DNA of 64,000 nucleotides, taken from NCBI GenBank assembly GCA_030323885.1, contig CM059200.1:2797729-2861728 (forward strand), in the 5' to 3' direction. The position numbers were made by a program, and so were the translations under genes. The notes below the pieces were generated by a model. That model had not been told where the DNA came from and made no database searches. It saw nothing but the letters and a program-made list of their open reading frames with translations. The DNA is from Branchipolynoe longqiensis. Lineage: Eukaryota; Annelida; Polychaeta; Phyllodocida; Polynoidae. Shown piece by piece: positions 11,690 through 21,403 of this stretch. Each line of letters opens with the position of its first letter. Position 1 is the first letter of the stretch.

Positions 11690-11948
11690 CTTAGCCTTTA
11701 CATAATGACTTAGAAAGTTGATACTTGTCGCTACCTAGTCTGGTGCTCTGCATTACTAGGATAGGGCAAGGACTAGTTAGCTCAGTATCAGGATAATGTG
11801 ACTGATTGAAATATTAGGTGCTGGTGGCCTGGTATCCCAGTGGGGCAGCCATATAAAGTCACCATGAGTGCACACTGCCACAAGTCGATGCCCATCCTGA
11901 TATGACATTAGTTGTTCCAGGGATGTAAAACCCCAACAAACAACCATC
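11690..11948 (+). mobile_element. SINE-1, head degraded
   Basis: Body and tail are clear (GTTGATACTTGTCGCTACCT, TCAGGATAATGTGACTGATT, CCTGATATGACATTAG, ending in CAACAAACAA). The tRNA-like head is unrecognisable. Confidence 0.8.
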
Positions 11949-12164
11949 ACGACTATTCAATGGATACTTTGAGACACTAATGCTTGATGATACCCTTTTA
12001 TCAAGATTAATTACCTTTCTATGATTTGTTTCTATAGTTAGTGCCCTGTTATAAGCAAATTACTTTTTTTCAGATGGGATATAAGATATGATAGTCTGAG
12101 TGGGTGGGTAGAGTGCTTCATGGTCTAGATATGCTAGACCATTTCTGTGTATAGTATGTTTATA

Positions 12165-12660
12165 TATTAGCCTGTCTCAAAAGGTGATAACTCTTTTTTG
12201 GGGTCCACTTACCGATTGACACAAAACAGCACAGAAACGGTTACACTGAAAACACAAGGACATTTGCTTCAAATCAAAATGTATTCTATTGGGATTATGA
12301 AACACCATGTAAAAAACAAATTAGTTTATCCTGAGCAAATGCATAAGCAGATAGTATGTTGATCGTTACAATGGACAAAGCACCTTTTGAGACAGTCTCA
12401 TATAAATGTCCTTTGCCGTTGTAACAGTTCTGACACATTCTCACGAATGCATGGTCTGTCAAGCGCTGGAGTAAAACTGGCACGATACATTGGCCCCTGC
12501 ATTGCAATGTGACATTCTATCAAACTAGCTGTGGCAATGACTTTGCGCATACTTCATCGCGTGAAATACCAGAGGTTCTCCAATATTCATCAATGTTCTG
12601 GTCCAGGAGCTTTGTGGTGATGAGGGAGTATAAATAAACTTTGGGCATTGGGAAAAAAAG
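12165..12660 (-). pseudogene. Possible DNA-transposase 3' remnant
   Basis: The minus strand encodes, across stops, a segment whose CQNCYNGKGH string resembles the C-terminal C-x4-G-x-H pattern I associate with mariner/IS630-type transposases. It is followed by a cysteine- and phenylalanine-rich tail region. At least two in-frame stops occur, the DDE catalytic part is not visible, and the family call comes from pattern memory only. Confidence 0.25.
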
Positions 12661-12689
12661 ATTTATTTATGGAGAAGATAAGGGGGGTG

Positions 12690-12815
12690 TAATCTGGACT
12701 AGTTGGGTATAATCTGGGCAAGGCCAACATATACACCGGCCTATAAACCAGCCTGGGTTATTTTATAGCCGGGGTATAGTTTTGCCTAGCCCAGACTATA
12801 CCCGGATATAATCTG
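12690..12815. repeat. Foldback repeat
   Basis: 12704-12723 is the inverted copy of 12784-12803 (18 of 20 positions pair). A second inverted pair, CCGGCCTATAAA and TTTATAGCCGGG, lies inside. Together they could form a nested hairpin. Confidence 0.7.
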
Positions 12816-12904
12816 GCAGGCGATTAATAGCTTACCCCATTCAACAGCATAGGAAGCTATTAGGTTATATAGCTGAAAACAAGTCATTAGACTTAACCAT
12901 TATG

Positions 12905-13245
12905 GGCAGCATAAATACACCACGAACAAACGGACGAGGCTGCCCTCTGTGCAAGATCTTCTGATCAAAAAGAATCTCCGGTGGACTGGACACCTCATCA
13001 GGATGTCATCAGACAGGGTACCAAAGCAGATCCTCTACTCTCAACTGTCTTCTGGTTACAGAAAGAGAGGGCGCCCTCATCTCCGGTTCAAGGATACCAT
13101 CAAGAGAAACCTGAAGCTGAGAGACATTAACTTTTAAGACCAACTCATGGACATCACTCTCACAGTAGAGAGCTAAATGGAGAGTGGCAGTCAAGTAATG
13201 AAAGCAGTCTTTGTCGCATTGCGACCGACATCATGATGATGAAAC
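12905..13245 (+). pseudogene. LINE ORF2 C-terminal end and 3' UTR
   Basis: The frame at 12949-13137 encodes the usual C-terminal end of a LINE endonuclease-reverse transcriptase: an LRWTGHLIRM motif, a VPKQILY segment, then RKRGRPHLRFKD and KRNLK. It ends at a stop, followed by about 100 bp and a (GATGAT)-rich tail. Everything upstream, including the endonuclease and RT domains, is missing, consistent with 5' truncation during target-primed reverse transcription. The last 130 bp recur inverted at 16905-17040. I do not assign the clade. Confidence 0.7.
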
Positions 13246-13536
13246 ACACCATCACAAACAAAAAAAGACAAAAAAATAAAAAGACCCTATCAATCCTGTG
13301 ATTGTGGGTGTAGAGAGGGGAGGGGTGAAGATCAAATAATGGCAAATCATTTCTCTGATATCCAATGAGATCACAGCGGAGCCTGCTTTCCCATATATCT
13401 GCACATTGAGCTGCAATTAGGCTATACGGATTGTTCTAATGTTAAGAGTTTGTGTGGGCGTGTAGCTGATTAATTGATGCTAACTCATCTTTCTGTCTTA
13501 TCCAATCAAATCACTGCAACGCCAGAAATAAACTGA
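13246..13536. other. Unclassified unique sequence
   Basis: An A-rich start (AAAAAAAGACAAAAAAATAA-like) follows the LINE tail, then unremarkable sequence. Confidence 0.5.
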
Positions 13537-14009
13537 TTTCAATGGAGGGGAGGGGGAGGGGAGGGGAGGGGGGGGGGGGAGGGGAGAAGAGGGGAGAAGA
13601 GGGAAGAAGAGGGAGAAGAGGGAGAAGAAGGAAGAAGAGGGGAGAAGAGGGGAGAAGAGGGAAGAAGAGGGGAGAAGAGGGGAGAAGAGGGGAGAAGAGG
13701 GAAGAAGAGGGAAGAAGAGGGGAGAAGAGGGGAGAAGAGGGAAGAAGAGGGGAGAAGAGGGAAGAAGAGGGGAGAAGAGGGAAGAAGAGGGGAGAAGAGG
13801 GAAGAAGAGGGGAGAAGGGGGGAAAGAGGGAAGAAGAAGGAAGAGGGGAGAAGAGGGGAGAAGAGGGAAGAAGAGGGAAGAGGGGAGAAGAGGGGAGAAG
13901 AGGGAAGAGGGGAGAAGAGGGGAGAAGAGGGAAGAAGAGGGGAGAAGAGGGTAGAAGAGGGTAGAAGAGGGGAGAAGAGTGAAGAAGAGGGAAGAAGAGG
14001 GAGGAGGAG
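13537..14009 (+). repeat. Polypurine (GGGAGAAGAG)n array
   Basis: About 470 bp of pure A/G in units of about 9-11 bp. Glu/Arg-rich and Ser/Leu-rich ORFs on the two strands are artefacts. Confidence 0.95.
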
Positions 14010-14034
14010 ACTTGTTTTCACTATTAGACAGTTG

Positions 14035-14195
14035 GTCATTAGAAAACCTGAGTCTACACTTTTACCGACCCAAGAGATTTTGTTAACCTCCCACACCACA
14101 TAGACATGGTATGAGAGCAACTGGCCTTTGATGAATCTGTAAGTTATACACAGTGGTGGAAATCCAAATTGGCTGAGGCGATGGCATGTTTTTGG
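14035..14195 (-). mobile_element. SINE-2 body fragment
   Basis: On the minus strand it matches the bodies of the SINE-2 copies at 15911 and 31763: TTTGGATTTCCACCACTGTG, ACCATGTCTATGTGGTGTGG and AAAGTGTAGACTC. The head is missing. Confidence 0.75.
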
Positions 14196-14249
14196 TGTTG
14201 ACGCCGAGGTCAGCCACATACACCTGGTTGCTCTACTTGGTCATGCAAT

Positions 14250-14462
14250 TCTACACAGCAACAGACTGGTTAGCTCGGTGTCAGGATAATGGTGAGTGAG
14301 TGGGATATCAGGTCATGGTGCCATCGGCCTGATTACCCAGTGGGGCAGCACTATAAAGTCACCATGAGTGTGCACTGTCAGAATTTGGTATGCGCCCTGA
14401 TATGACCTTAGATGTTGCCAGGATGTAAATCTCGCAAAAAACAACAACCAATCAACTAACCA
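14250..14462 (+). mobile_element. SINE-1, 5' truncated
   Basis: Starts in the body at GACTGGTTAGCTCGGTGTCA and runs to the 3' domain and a CAA-rich tail. Confidence 0.8.
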
Positions 14463-14514
14463 ACACAGCAACCACAACACCACAACACCACACCACAAAA
14501 ACGCAACACCACAC

Positions 14515-14839
14515 GTGCTGGTTCCCATCATCACCCAGTATCGGCGCCGCGCCCTCTGTAGACAGGCACACACACTACTCGGCAGATACAAGCGGCTGAT
14601 CGTACAGCCGCCGCTCGTGCAACCGGCCGCCGAATCGATGGTTGAGCGGCAGTGCAGTGTGCGTGGTGAGTCCTCTTTTCCTCAGAGAGGGAGGGAGGGA
14701 GGGAGGGGCTGGCAGTGTACAGGCCTGCTACTCCACTACCAGCGGACCTGGCCTCCCCTCCTCCTCCAGTGCTTACAGCGCGCCTCTCCTGTATGTGCTG
14801 CTACTGCCGGCCACTGCCTCCATGGCACTGCCTGTAGCT
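14515..14839. other. CpG-rich segment with donor-like site
   Basis: GC- and CpG-rich, unlike its flanks. GTGGTGAGTCC near 14661 fits a 5' splice-site consensus on the plus strand. It could be an untranslated first exon, but there is no supporting protein and no acceptor partner. Confidence 0.25.
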
Positions 14840-15432
14840 GGGATCACTACCACCACCTGGAACCACCACCCAGAACCACCACTCGGAACCATCCAGCACC
14901 ACCCGGCACCACCCAGTACCACACCACTCAGCACCACCAAGTACCACCTGGCACCACCCACCACCACACCACACCACCCAGCACCACCTGGCACCACCCA
15001 CTGGCACCACCACCAGCCGGCACCACACAGCACCGTCCAGCCGGCACCACCCAGTACCATACCACTCAGCACCATCCAGCCGGCACCACCCAGTACCATA
15101 CCACTCAGCACCACCCACCACCACCCGGAACCACCACTCGGAACCACCCAGCACCACCTGGCACCACCCACCACCCCCACCACCAGCCGGCACCGCACAG
15201 CACCATCCAGCCGGCACCACCCAGTACCATACCACTCAGCACCACCCACCACCACCCGATACCACCCAGTACCACCACCCACTACATCACTCAGCAACTC
15301 CCACCACCACCTGGCACCACTCACCACCACCTGGCACCACTCACCACCACTCACCACCACCTGGCACCACTCACCACCACCTGGCACCACCCAGCAGCAC
15401 CACCACACCACTCAACACCACCCACCACCACC
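14840..15432. repeat. CACCACC / GGCACCACC minisatellite
   Basis: Tandem units such as CCAGCACCACCTGGCACCAC, nested into longer units. It explains the His/Thr/Pro-rich 366- and 266-residue ORFs and the Trp/Val/Gly-rich minus ORFs. Confidence 0.9.
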
Positions 15433-15845
15433 ACGACAATAGAGCCTGGCAGTACAAATCGGCAAACGGCCAGATACGTAGGCAGACAGCGTTTCCCGCC
15501 TTTTTGCGCGCCTCGCCTGCACCAGCGTCTGCGGCCACCGGAAGTCGCCTGCTGCGGGAGCAGACGACATTCACAACTAGCACACCACTACTACTGCATC
15601 ATTTACATTCAGTGATAATAACAAAAGACCATGTTCCGTGACATTCTCGAACATCGGGGATAGCGGCCTGCTATTGTTGGCGATATTCACGGACGACAAA
15701 GACAAATACGCGCACAGCTGGAGTAGTTTCACAGGCGCACGGCTAAAAATATTTATAAAAGGCACTCAATAATCGATACTCATTAATAAGCTATGCTTAC
15801 TCCCGCAGACTGTCGCTGGTAGACATGATGATGATGGTGATGATG
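15433..15845. other. Unclassified, partly CpG-rich
   Basis: A GC-rich stretch at about 15490-15570, then AT-rich sequence with TATTTATAAAAGGC near 15750. A (GATGATGGT)n run lies at about 15828-15850. No gene is supported. Confidence 0.4.
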
Positions 15846-15906
15846 GTGATAGTTGGTTGTTGTTGCTGCTGTTTTACGTTCTAGCAACATATAAGTCATA
15901 TTCAAT
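15846..15906 (-). mobile_element. SINE-1 3' tail fragment
   Basis: TTTTACGTTCTAGCAACATA is the reverse of the SINE-1 tail. Only the last 60 bp or so are present, abutting SINE-2. Confidence 0.6.
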
Positions 15907-15910
15907 GATG

Positions 15911-16155
15911 TTTGGAGTGCTCTCTGTGGCGGAGTGGTTAGAGTGTCTGACTTTTTTTCTATGTCGGACTCCTAATCTGAAGGTTGGTGGTTCGATTCCC
16001 CATGCCCCCACCTCTGCCAATTTGGATTTCCTCCACTGTGTATAACTTACAGCGTCATCAAATGCCAATTGCTCTGATACCATGTCTATGTGGTGTGGGA
16101 GGCTAAAATCCCTTTGGTCAGTAAAAGTGTAGACTCTGGCTTTCTATCACACTAT
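15911..16155 (+). mobile_element. SINE-2 copy
   Basis: tRNA-like head (GGCGGAGTGGTTAGAGTGTC, then TGGTTCGATTCCCC B box) and the body shared with 31763-32105. It is cut at the CTTTCTATC position. The long variable arm of the head resembles a Ser- or Leu-type tRNA. Confidence 0.85.
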
Positions 16156-16161
16156 TCAGAC

Positions 16162-16374
16162 TTATCCATAATAGGTACTTTCCGTCCCCACTTGATAGTC
16201 TTCCGCCGGCTCCACCTTTACACTTCTACGGCTGACCTTAGTCTTCACCACTTTGCACTTACTCCCCCGTGGAGTCTCATGCTCATCCCCACACGCCTGG
16301 CATAAGTCCAGTCCCATCACTAGACTGCTGCAGCGACCTGTGGCCGTGTGGAAGTAGTGGAGCGTCTGCGGCAT
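16162..16374 (-). CDS. Hypothetical short ORF, possible host exon
   Basis: A 70-codon minus-strand ORF ending in TAA. Unlike almost every other ORF in the window, its composition is not repetitive: a Cys/His cluster (CQACGDEHETPRGSKC), a lysine-rich middle and an acidic, Tyr-containing end. A plausible acceptor (CCACACGGCCACAG) falls inside the ORF near 16330, so the real coding part may be only its C-terminal 45-50 residues, as a terminal exon. The Cys/His spacing does not fit a zinc-finger family I recognise. It is immediately flanked by a SINE-2 fragment and a dispersed GC-rich repeat, so an origin from a transposon is also possible. Confidence 0.3.
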   Translation of the reverse strand: MPQTLHYFHTATGRCSSLVMGLDLCQACGDEHETPRGSKCKVVKTKVSRRSVKVEPAEDYQVGTESTYYG

Positions 16375-16384
16375 GTCCTTACTA

Positions 16385-16600
16385 AGTCAAATTTCCGACC
16401 GAATGGAGGCCGGATAGAGGCCGCGCCACCTGAAGTCGCCTCCCCCGGGGAGCTTCCACCTGATTGGATGCTCGCCCGAGGCTCACAGGGCCCCAGCCGG
16501 GAGAGTGCAGGCGGCACAGCGCCCACCAGCCCATCGGTGGTAGGCGATATTAAGGCCCTGCAGCCTAAATAATATGAGCATAACACATTATACAATATAA
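16385..16600. repeat. Dispersed GC-rich repeat
   Basis: Related to 55003-55245. The two share GAAGTCGCCTCCCCCG, CTGATTGG with GC-rich flanks, GGCACAGCG/GGGACAGCG and a terminal CAGCCTAAATAATAT. Family unknown. Confidence 0.6.
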
Positions 16601-16904
16601 TCTTCAAGAGGAGGCAGAATAGGTGGAGGAGGAGCAGGAGGATGGAGAGCGACTGGAGGCAGCATATCAGCCACCAGCCATGGTTCCGGGACTGTATCCT
16701 GGTCCCCCACCACAATGCCACATGTAGCCCCACTGCTCCAGGGTGCTCAGTTGGGTGGAGGAGTCATGATCCACCTCCGACAATAGTGAACACCCACCCG
16801 GGAGCCGACCCCCCACCACACACAACACACACTAGATACTCCAAGGCAGCCCCTACCCTGCCTCGCCCCCCCCCCCCTCCCTCCCCAATCTCATCATCAT
16901 CATA
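16601..16904. other. Unclassified sequence
   Basis: A purine-rich GGAGGAGGAGCAGGAGG start, then mixed sequence with a C run near 16867. No gene is supported. Confidence 0.45.
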
Positions 16905-17040
16905 CTGTCGGTCGCAATGCGACAAAGACTGCTTTCATTACTTGATTGCCGCTCTTTATTTAGCTCTCTGCTGTGAGAGTTGCATCCATGAGTCGGTCTT
17001 AATGTCTGTCAGCTTCAGGTTTCTCTTGATGGTATTAGTA
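16905..17040 (-). mobile_element. LINE 3' end fragment
   Basis: Reverse complement of the 3' end at 13095-13240: ATCAAGAGAAACCTGAAGCT, AATGAAAGCAGTCTTTGTCG and a (GAT)n tail. Confidence 0.75.
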
Positions 17041-17710
17041 TTACATTCCATGAAAGCTGCCTGCAAAGGTGTTGAAGTACTGCTGGCTTTTGCAAGTTAC
17101 CAGCGGCACTCTCTCGGGGAGCAAATAGAGGTTTCACACTGGCAAGAACATGTCAAGACAGGCGCAAAACTATTTGTCCCTGCAGTGGCTTGTCGGGAGA
17201 TAGGAGTTCCATACATCAACCGCCCTTAATGCTGCCACAGTGACATGGTTTTCTGTTTAGGGTTTGCTCCCTTAGCCTTCGGTTCTGTCAAGAACCTGTA
17301 CCACAAGGCAGTGGTTTACAACTCAGCAGGGCAGGGGCGTCAAACTCCCTGAGGTATTGCTATACCTGCAATACCTGCAATACCTGCATACCCGGTATAC
17401 CCCAATTTCACGGCGGTCTTAATGCGCTTACAACCCCCCCCCCCACACACACACTGCCGCCATCCTCCTCCAATGACCAAGACATGACAGGGGGAGGGGG
17501 GGGGGGGTAGGGGGGTGGGGGACGCGCAGCTCTATACAGGCTCCTTTCGCTAAACCAGCCAAGGCGTGCATGCAGGTGTGTACGTCAGTTCGATTTAGGC
17601 GCGTTGTCCCAAGAAATTCCACTTCACACAATACCACGTGTCCTTCTTTATCTGCTTAGGAGCACACACACCACACACATGCGACTACACACACAAATGC
17701 ACAATACACA
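17041..17710. other. Unclassified sequence
   Basis: No gene recognised. It holds an AATACCTGC short tandem near 17360-17395, a C run near 17430, and a long G-rich run at about 17490-17520. Confidence 0.45.
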
Positions 17711-17972
17711 CCACCCTTTCCTAGCCTGGCGCTCGGCATTATTAGGATAGGGCCCCCAAGGAATGGCGTTTAGCTCAGTGTCAGGATAATGCTGGTGCTG
17801 AGTGGGATTATATCAGGTCATGGTGCTGGGGGGGGCGGCCCCTAGTCTCCCGTGGGGCAGCACTTATAAAGTCGCCCATGAGTGGTGCACTGTCATCAGT
17901 TCGGGTACCCCCCCCCATCCTGATATGACCGTAGATGTTGCTAGGACATAAAGTAACAACAAACAAACATAC
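17711..17972 (+). mobile_element. SINE-1, 5' truncated
   Basis: Body from CCTAGCCTGGCGCTCGGCAT to the GATATGACCGTAGATGTTGC tail and CAACAAACAAAC. Several homopolymer stretches are longer than in other copies. Confidence 0.85.
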
Positions 17973-17984
17973 TATGTTCCCAGT

Positions 17985-18205
17985 GTTTAGGATTACTAGG
18001 ATAGAGCCAGAACTGGTTAGCTCAGTGTTTGGCTAATAAAGTAATATGGCCGAGTGGGATACCGGGTCATAGTGCCAGTGTTGTGGTATCCTAGTGGAGC
18101 AGCACTATAAAGGTTCCATGAGTGTGCACTCTCGCAAGCTGGTACCTGTCCTGATAAAGTGATATGATCTCAAATGTTCCTAGGACATACAACACCACTC
18201 ATTCA
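17985..18205 (+). mobile_element. SINE-1, 5' truncated, divergent
   Basis: Recognisable by GGATTACTAGGATAGAGCCA, GTGGAGCAGCACTATAAAGG and a diverged 3' domain. It directly follows another plus-strand copy. Confidence 0.75.
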
Positions 18206-18438
18206 CCCACTAAGTTTACTTCCTCCGAAGACTCGCCCCGTGTCTAGCCTGTAGAAGACCACACTGCCCCCCCCCCCCCCCCGCCCCCCTCTCGAGCCTC
18301 CACATCCAGGCATCCGAGTCGCGGTGCCTGGGGCACCCGCGGGCACTCTTGGAGCATGGCATGTGGTATGTACATATGTACATGTGTCCAGTGCATAGCG
18401 GTGCCTCGGGCACACCCAACTACCTCCCTGGAAGAAGG

Positions 18439-18530
18439 ACCGGACGCGGCGGCCCAATCGGCAGAGCGCAGACTTCCCGTGCGGAAGGTTTGGGGTTCGA
18501 ATCCCGGCCGCGACGTAAAACTCCAACAAC
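18439..18530 (+). mobile_element. SINE-1 short form: head joined to tail
   Basis: An intact type A head (CAATCGGCAGAGCGCAGACT and GGGTTCGAATCCCGG) runs straight into GACGTAAAACTCCAACAAC, the SINE-1 3' tail, with the whole body absent. Confidence 0.7.
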
Positions 18531-18669
18531 CTACTTCACTGTATCACATCCTCACCACTGGCCAAGTGACTCACTTTCTTTGTTGCATCATTATTTGTGA
18601 ACCAGATCCATTTTCCAAATTTAAAAAAAAAATGCAAATCAAATTCATCCAACGGGGAGGCATCTTACA

Positions 18670-19182
18670 TATGTCACCGGAGTCGGTAGAGCGCAGGCTT
18701 CCCGCACCGAAGGTAGGGAGTTCGAATCCCAGCGGAATCAAACCAGTGACATTTATAATCGAGACTTGTCACTATCTAGCCTGGCGTTCATTATTAAAAG
18801 GATAGGACAATGACTATTTAGCATAGTAGTACTAGCAGTACAGTAAAACCTCTCTAAATCGACCGACCATGGGACCGACTTTAAGTGGTCCATTTAGGGA
18901 GGTGGTCGGTTTAGAGAGTTAGAATATCCTAACAATGGTATTGTTGGGACCCAGGTAAAGCGATCGATATAGGGGAGTCGTTGATCTGTGGAGGGGTCGG
19001 TATAGAGAGGTTTTATTGTATCAGGATAATGTGACAGTGTGGGATATCGGGTTATAGCACAAGCAACCTGGTCTCCCTGTGGGACAGCACTATACAGTTC
19101 ACATGGGTGCACACTGTCACACGTTGCCATCCTTCCTGATATGACCTTAGATGTTGCTAGGACATAAAACAACAAATAAAAT
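18670..19182 (+). mobile_element. SINE-1 interrupted by a MITE
   Basis: Head and proximal body at 18670-18840, distal body and tail at 19021-19182. The break is filled by the pogo-like MITE at 18841-19018. Confidence 0.85.
18841..19018. mobile_element. pogo-like MITE, 178 bp
   Basis: Ends CAGTAAAACCTCTCTA and its inverted, slightly diverged copy, flanked by TA on both sides (18839-18840 and 19019-19020). CAGTRAAACCTC ends plus a TA duplication fit pogo/Tigger-type Tc1-mariner elements. No ORF. Internal GTGGTCGGTTTAGAGAG repeats the terminal motif. Confidence 0.85.
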
Positions 19183-19183
19183 G

Positions 19184-19225
19184 CAGTAAAACCTCTCTAA
19201 ATCGGCCGAATTTAAGCGGTCCCAT
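19184..19225 (+). mobile_element. pogo-like MITE terminal fragment
   Basis: CAGTAAAACCTCTCTAAATC followed by a shortened interior. It sits immediately after the SINE-1 tail. Confidence 0.6.
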
Positions 19226-19435
19226 GCACACACCGACACACCTCCAACATTACACTGCACCTACTCGCACTGATCCTGAACAGCGTCTGTACTGCTCTGT
19301 TTGCCTCACCTTTACCAACTTTATGCCCGCCTCCTCTCCTGATATGTGCCACACACCACTGGTACGGTGCAGTCCTATATTCCACACCACATCGTTTGCA
19401 CGCTCCATCTTAACCCAGTTGTCTCTCCCCCATCC

Positions 19436-19830
19436 TGACATTACCGCAGCTGGTCTCTCCCCCAGCCCATCTCTCCTCCAGCCCATCTCTCCCCCAGCCC
19501 ATCTCTCCCCAGCCCATCTCTCCCTCAGCCCATCTTTCTCCCATCCCATCTCTCCACCCAGCCCATCTCTCCCCATCCCTCCCCCAGCCTGTCTCTCCCC
19601 ATCCCATCTCTCCCCCATCCCGTCTCTCCCCCATCCCGTTTCTCCCCCAGCCCGTCTCTCCCCCAGCCCATCTCTCCACCAGCCCATCTCTCCCCCAGCC
19701 CATCTTTCCCCTATCTCATCTCTCTCTAGCGCATCTTTCCCCATCTCTCCCCCATCCCATCTCTCCAACAGCCCATCTCTCCCCCAGCCTGTCTCTCCAC
19801 CAGCCAATCTCTCCTCCAGTCCATCCCCAC
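19436..19830. repeat. 15-bp CCATCTCTCCCCCAG array (small block)
   Basis: Tandem 14-15-bp units of CAGCCCATCTCTCCC. Pro/Ser-rich plus ORFs and Gly/Trp/Arg-rich minus ORFs are shadows. Confidence 0.95.
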
Positions 19831-20036
19831 TCCGGGTGTGGCAGTCGCAACATCACTCTGCTCGCCTACCAGAGCTCTCATCCTCCAGCGGTCAGTCTCA
19901 GCCTCCTTCTGCAGGGCCTCGATCCTTTGTCCCTCCCTGCCTCTGGGCACACCCCCCCCCCTCCACCCAGCTCCACGGTCCCGTAAAGACCCATGTACCC
20001 CACTCCCCCCCCCCCCCCCCCACACACACACCTCCC

Positions 20037-20352
20037 TGGGAGATGAATGAGTTGAGCATCCGTCTCCTGTTTTAGTAGATCGTCGGGTTTGAACCCTGGT
20101 CAAACCAATGACGTAAATATTTATACGTGTCACTTCCTAGCCAGGCGCTAGCCATTATTAGGATAGGGCAAGGACTGGTTGGCTCAGTGTCAGGATAATG
20201 AGACTGATGGGATATCAGGTCATGGTGCTGGTGGCCAGGTCTCCCAGTGGAGCAGCAGTATAAAGTCACCATGCATGTGCACTCTCACAAGTCGGTACCC
20301 ATTCTGATATGGCCTTAGATGTTACCAGGACGTAAAACGCCAACAACCAACC
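20037..20352 (+). mobile_element. SINE-1, type B head
   Basis: Head ATGAATGAGTTGAGCATCCG with CTCCTGTTTTAGTAGATCG, then the complete body and 3' domain ending CAACAACCAACCAA. Confidence 0.85.
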
Positions 20353-20501
20353 AATCTCCTGGGGCTTCCTCTCCCCATCCCTAGTTCCCGCCTTAGGGGC
20401 TTTTCCTCATCCCCTGTGGACCCACCCTCAAGTCGCTCCAAACTTCAAAATTCAAGCCCCTTTCCTCCCAGCCCCTGAAACCCCTCAAACCATCCCAGCA
20501 C

Positions 20502-20529
20502 CACACACACACACACACACACACACACA
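20502..20529. repeat. (CA)n microsatellite
   Basis: Uninterrupted CA run. Confidence 0.9.
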
Positions 20530-20562
20530 ACCCGCTTCTTAGACACCACCCCTCCCCCCATT

Positions 20563-20905
20563 TTGTTTTGTTTGTTGTGGGTTTATGTCCTGGCAACATC
20601 TAAGGTCATATCAGGACGGGTACTGACTTGTGACAGTGCGCACTCATGGCGACTTTATAGTGCTGCTCCACTGGGAGACCAGGCTGCCACTTTGTGCCAG
20701 CACTATGACCCGATATCCCACTGTCACATTATCCTGATACTGCACTGACCAGTCCATGCCCTATCCTATTAATGCCAAGCACATAGCTAGGGAGCGACAA
20801 GTATCAATTTTATAAGTCATTGGTTTCACTCGGCTGGGATTCAAACTTCCAAACTTCCACACGGGGAGCATGCGCTCTACCGATTCGACCACTGCATCCA
20901 GTTCC
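20563..20905 (-). mobile_element. SINE-1, near full length, type A head
   Basis: Minus-strand copy with head, body and tail. It carries a small extra segment (CCACTTTGTG) in the body near 20690. Confidence 0.85.
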
Positions 20906-20937
20906 TCCACTCCGAAATATACTATCTCCTTCTTAGG

Positions 20938-21197
20938 CCATGTATCCCTAGTGGTGTGTTCCCTTGTTCCGTGTTCGCATGTGATGTGCCACACAGACAA
21001 TGAACCTGTTATTTGCTTAGTGGCCACACCCATAGGTTGGACCCAGGGACCGTATGGCCTTGTGCATCGCACATGTGACATACTGACCGTAAACATAGAG
21101 AATGAACATGTTCATTGTCTGTGTGGCGCTGCACAAGGTCACAAGGTCACAATCGAACACGGAACAAGGGAAAATGCCACAAGGGAACAGTATATGG
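20938..21197. mobile_element. Foldback element, about 260 bp
   Basis: Arms at 20938-21008 and 21109-21197 are imperfect inverted repeats sharing CCCTTGTTCCGTGTTCG and CCACACAGACAATGAAC. The ORF at 20870-21211 crosses the palindrome and is not credible as a gene. Confidence 0.7.
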
Positions 21198-21403
21198 ATA
21201 TACAGCCTTAGAAACCTCCCCTCCCTGCACTCCCAAACTGCCTCGCTCCCACACACCACTGCTACTCACATACTGCATCATCACTCTCACACACTGCTCC
21301 ACTTCAACCACACACACACATACACTCACAGCACGTCCAGGACGGACCTACCTACCCCCAAGCCCCCCTCCCCCACCCACCAGCCAGGTCACGTGACCAC
21401 CTC
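21198..21403. other. Unclassified sequence before the 15-bp array
   Basis: C-rich sequence with a short CACACA run. No feature is supported. Confidence 0.5.

Noticed and set aside
14515..15615. 366-residue His/Thr/Pro ORF
   Set aside because: It mostly crosses the CACCACC minisatellite and has no domain outside it.
20870..21211. 113-residue ORF of ordinary composition
   Set aside because: It spans a palindromic foldback element, and its two halves are mirror-derived, as expected from an inverted repeat.
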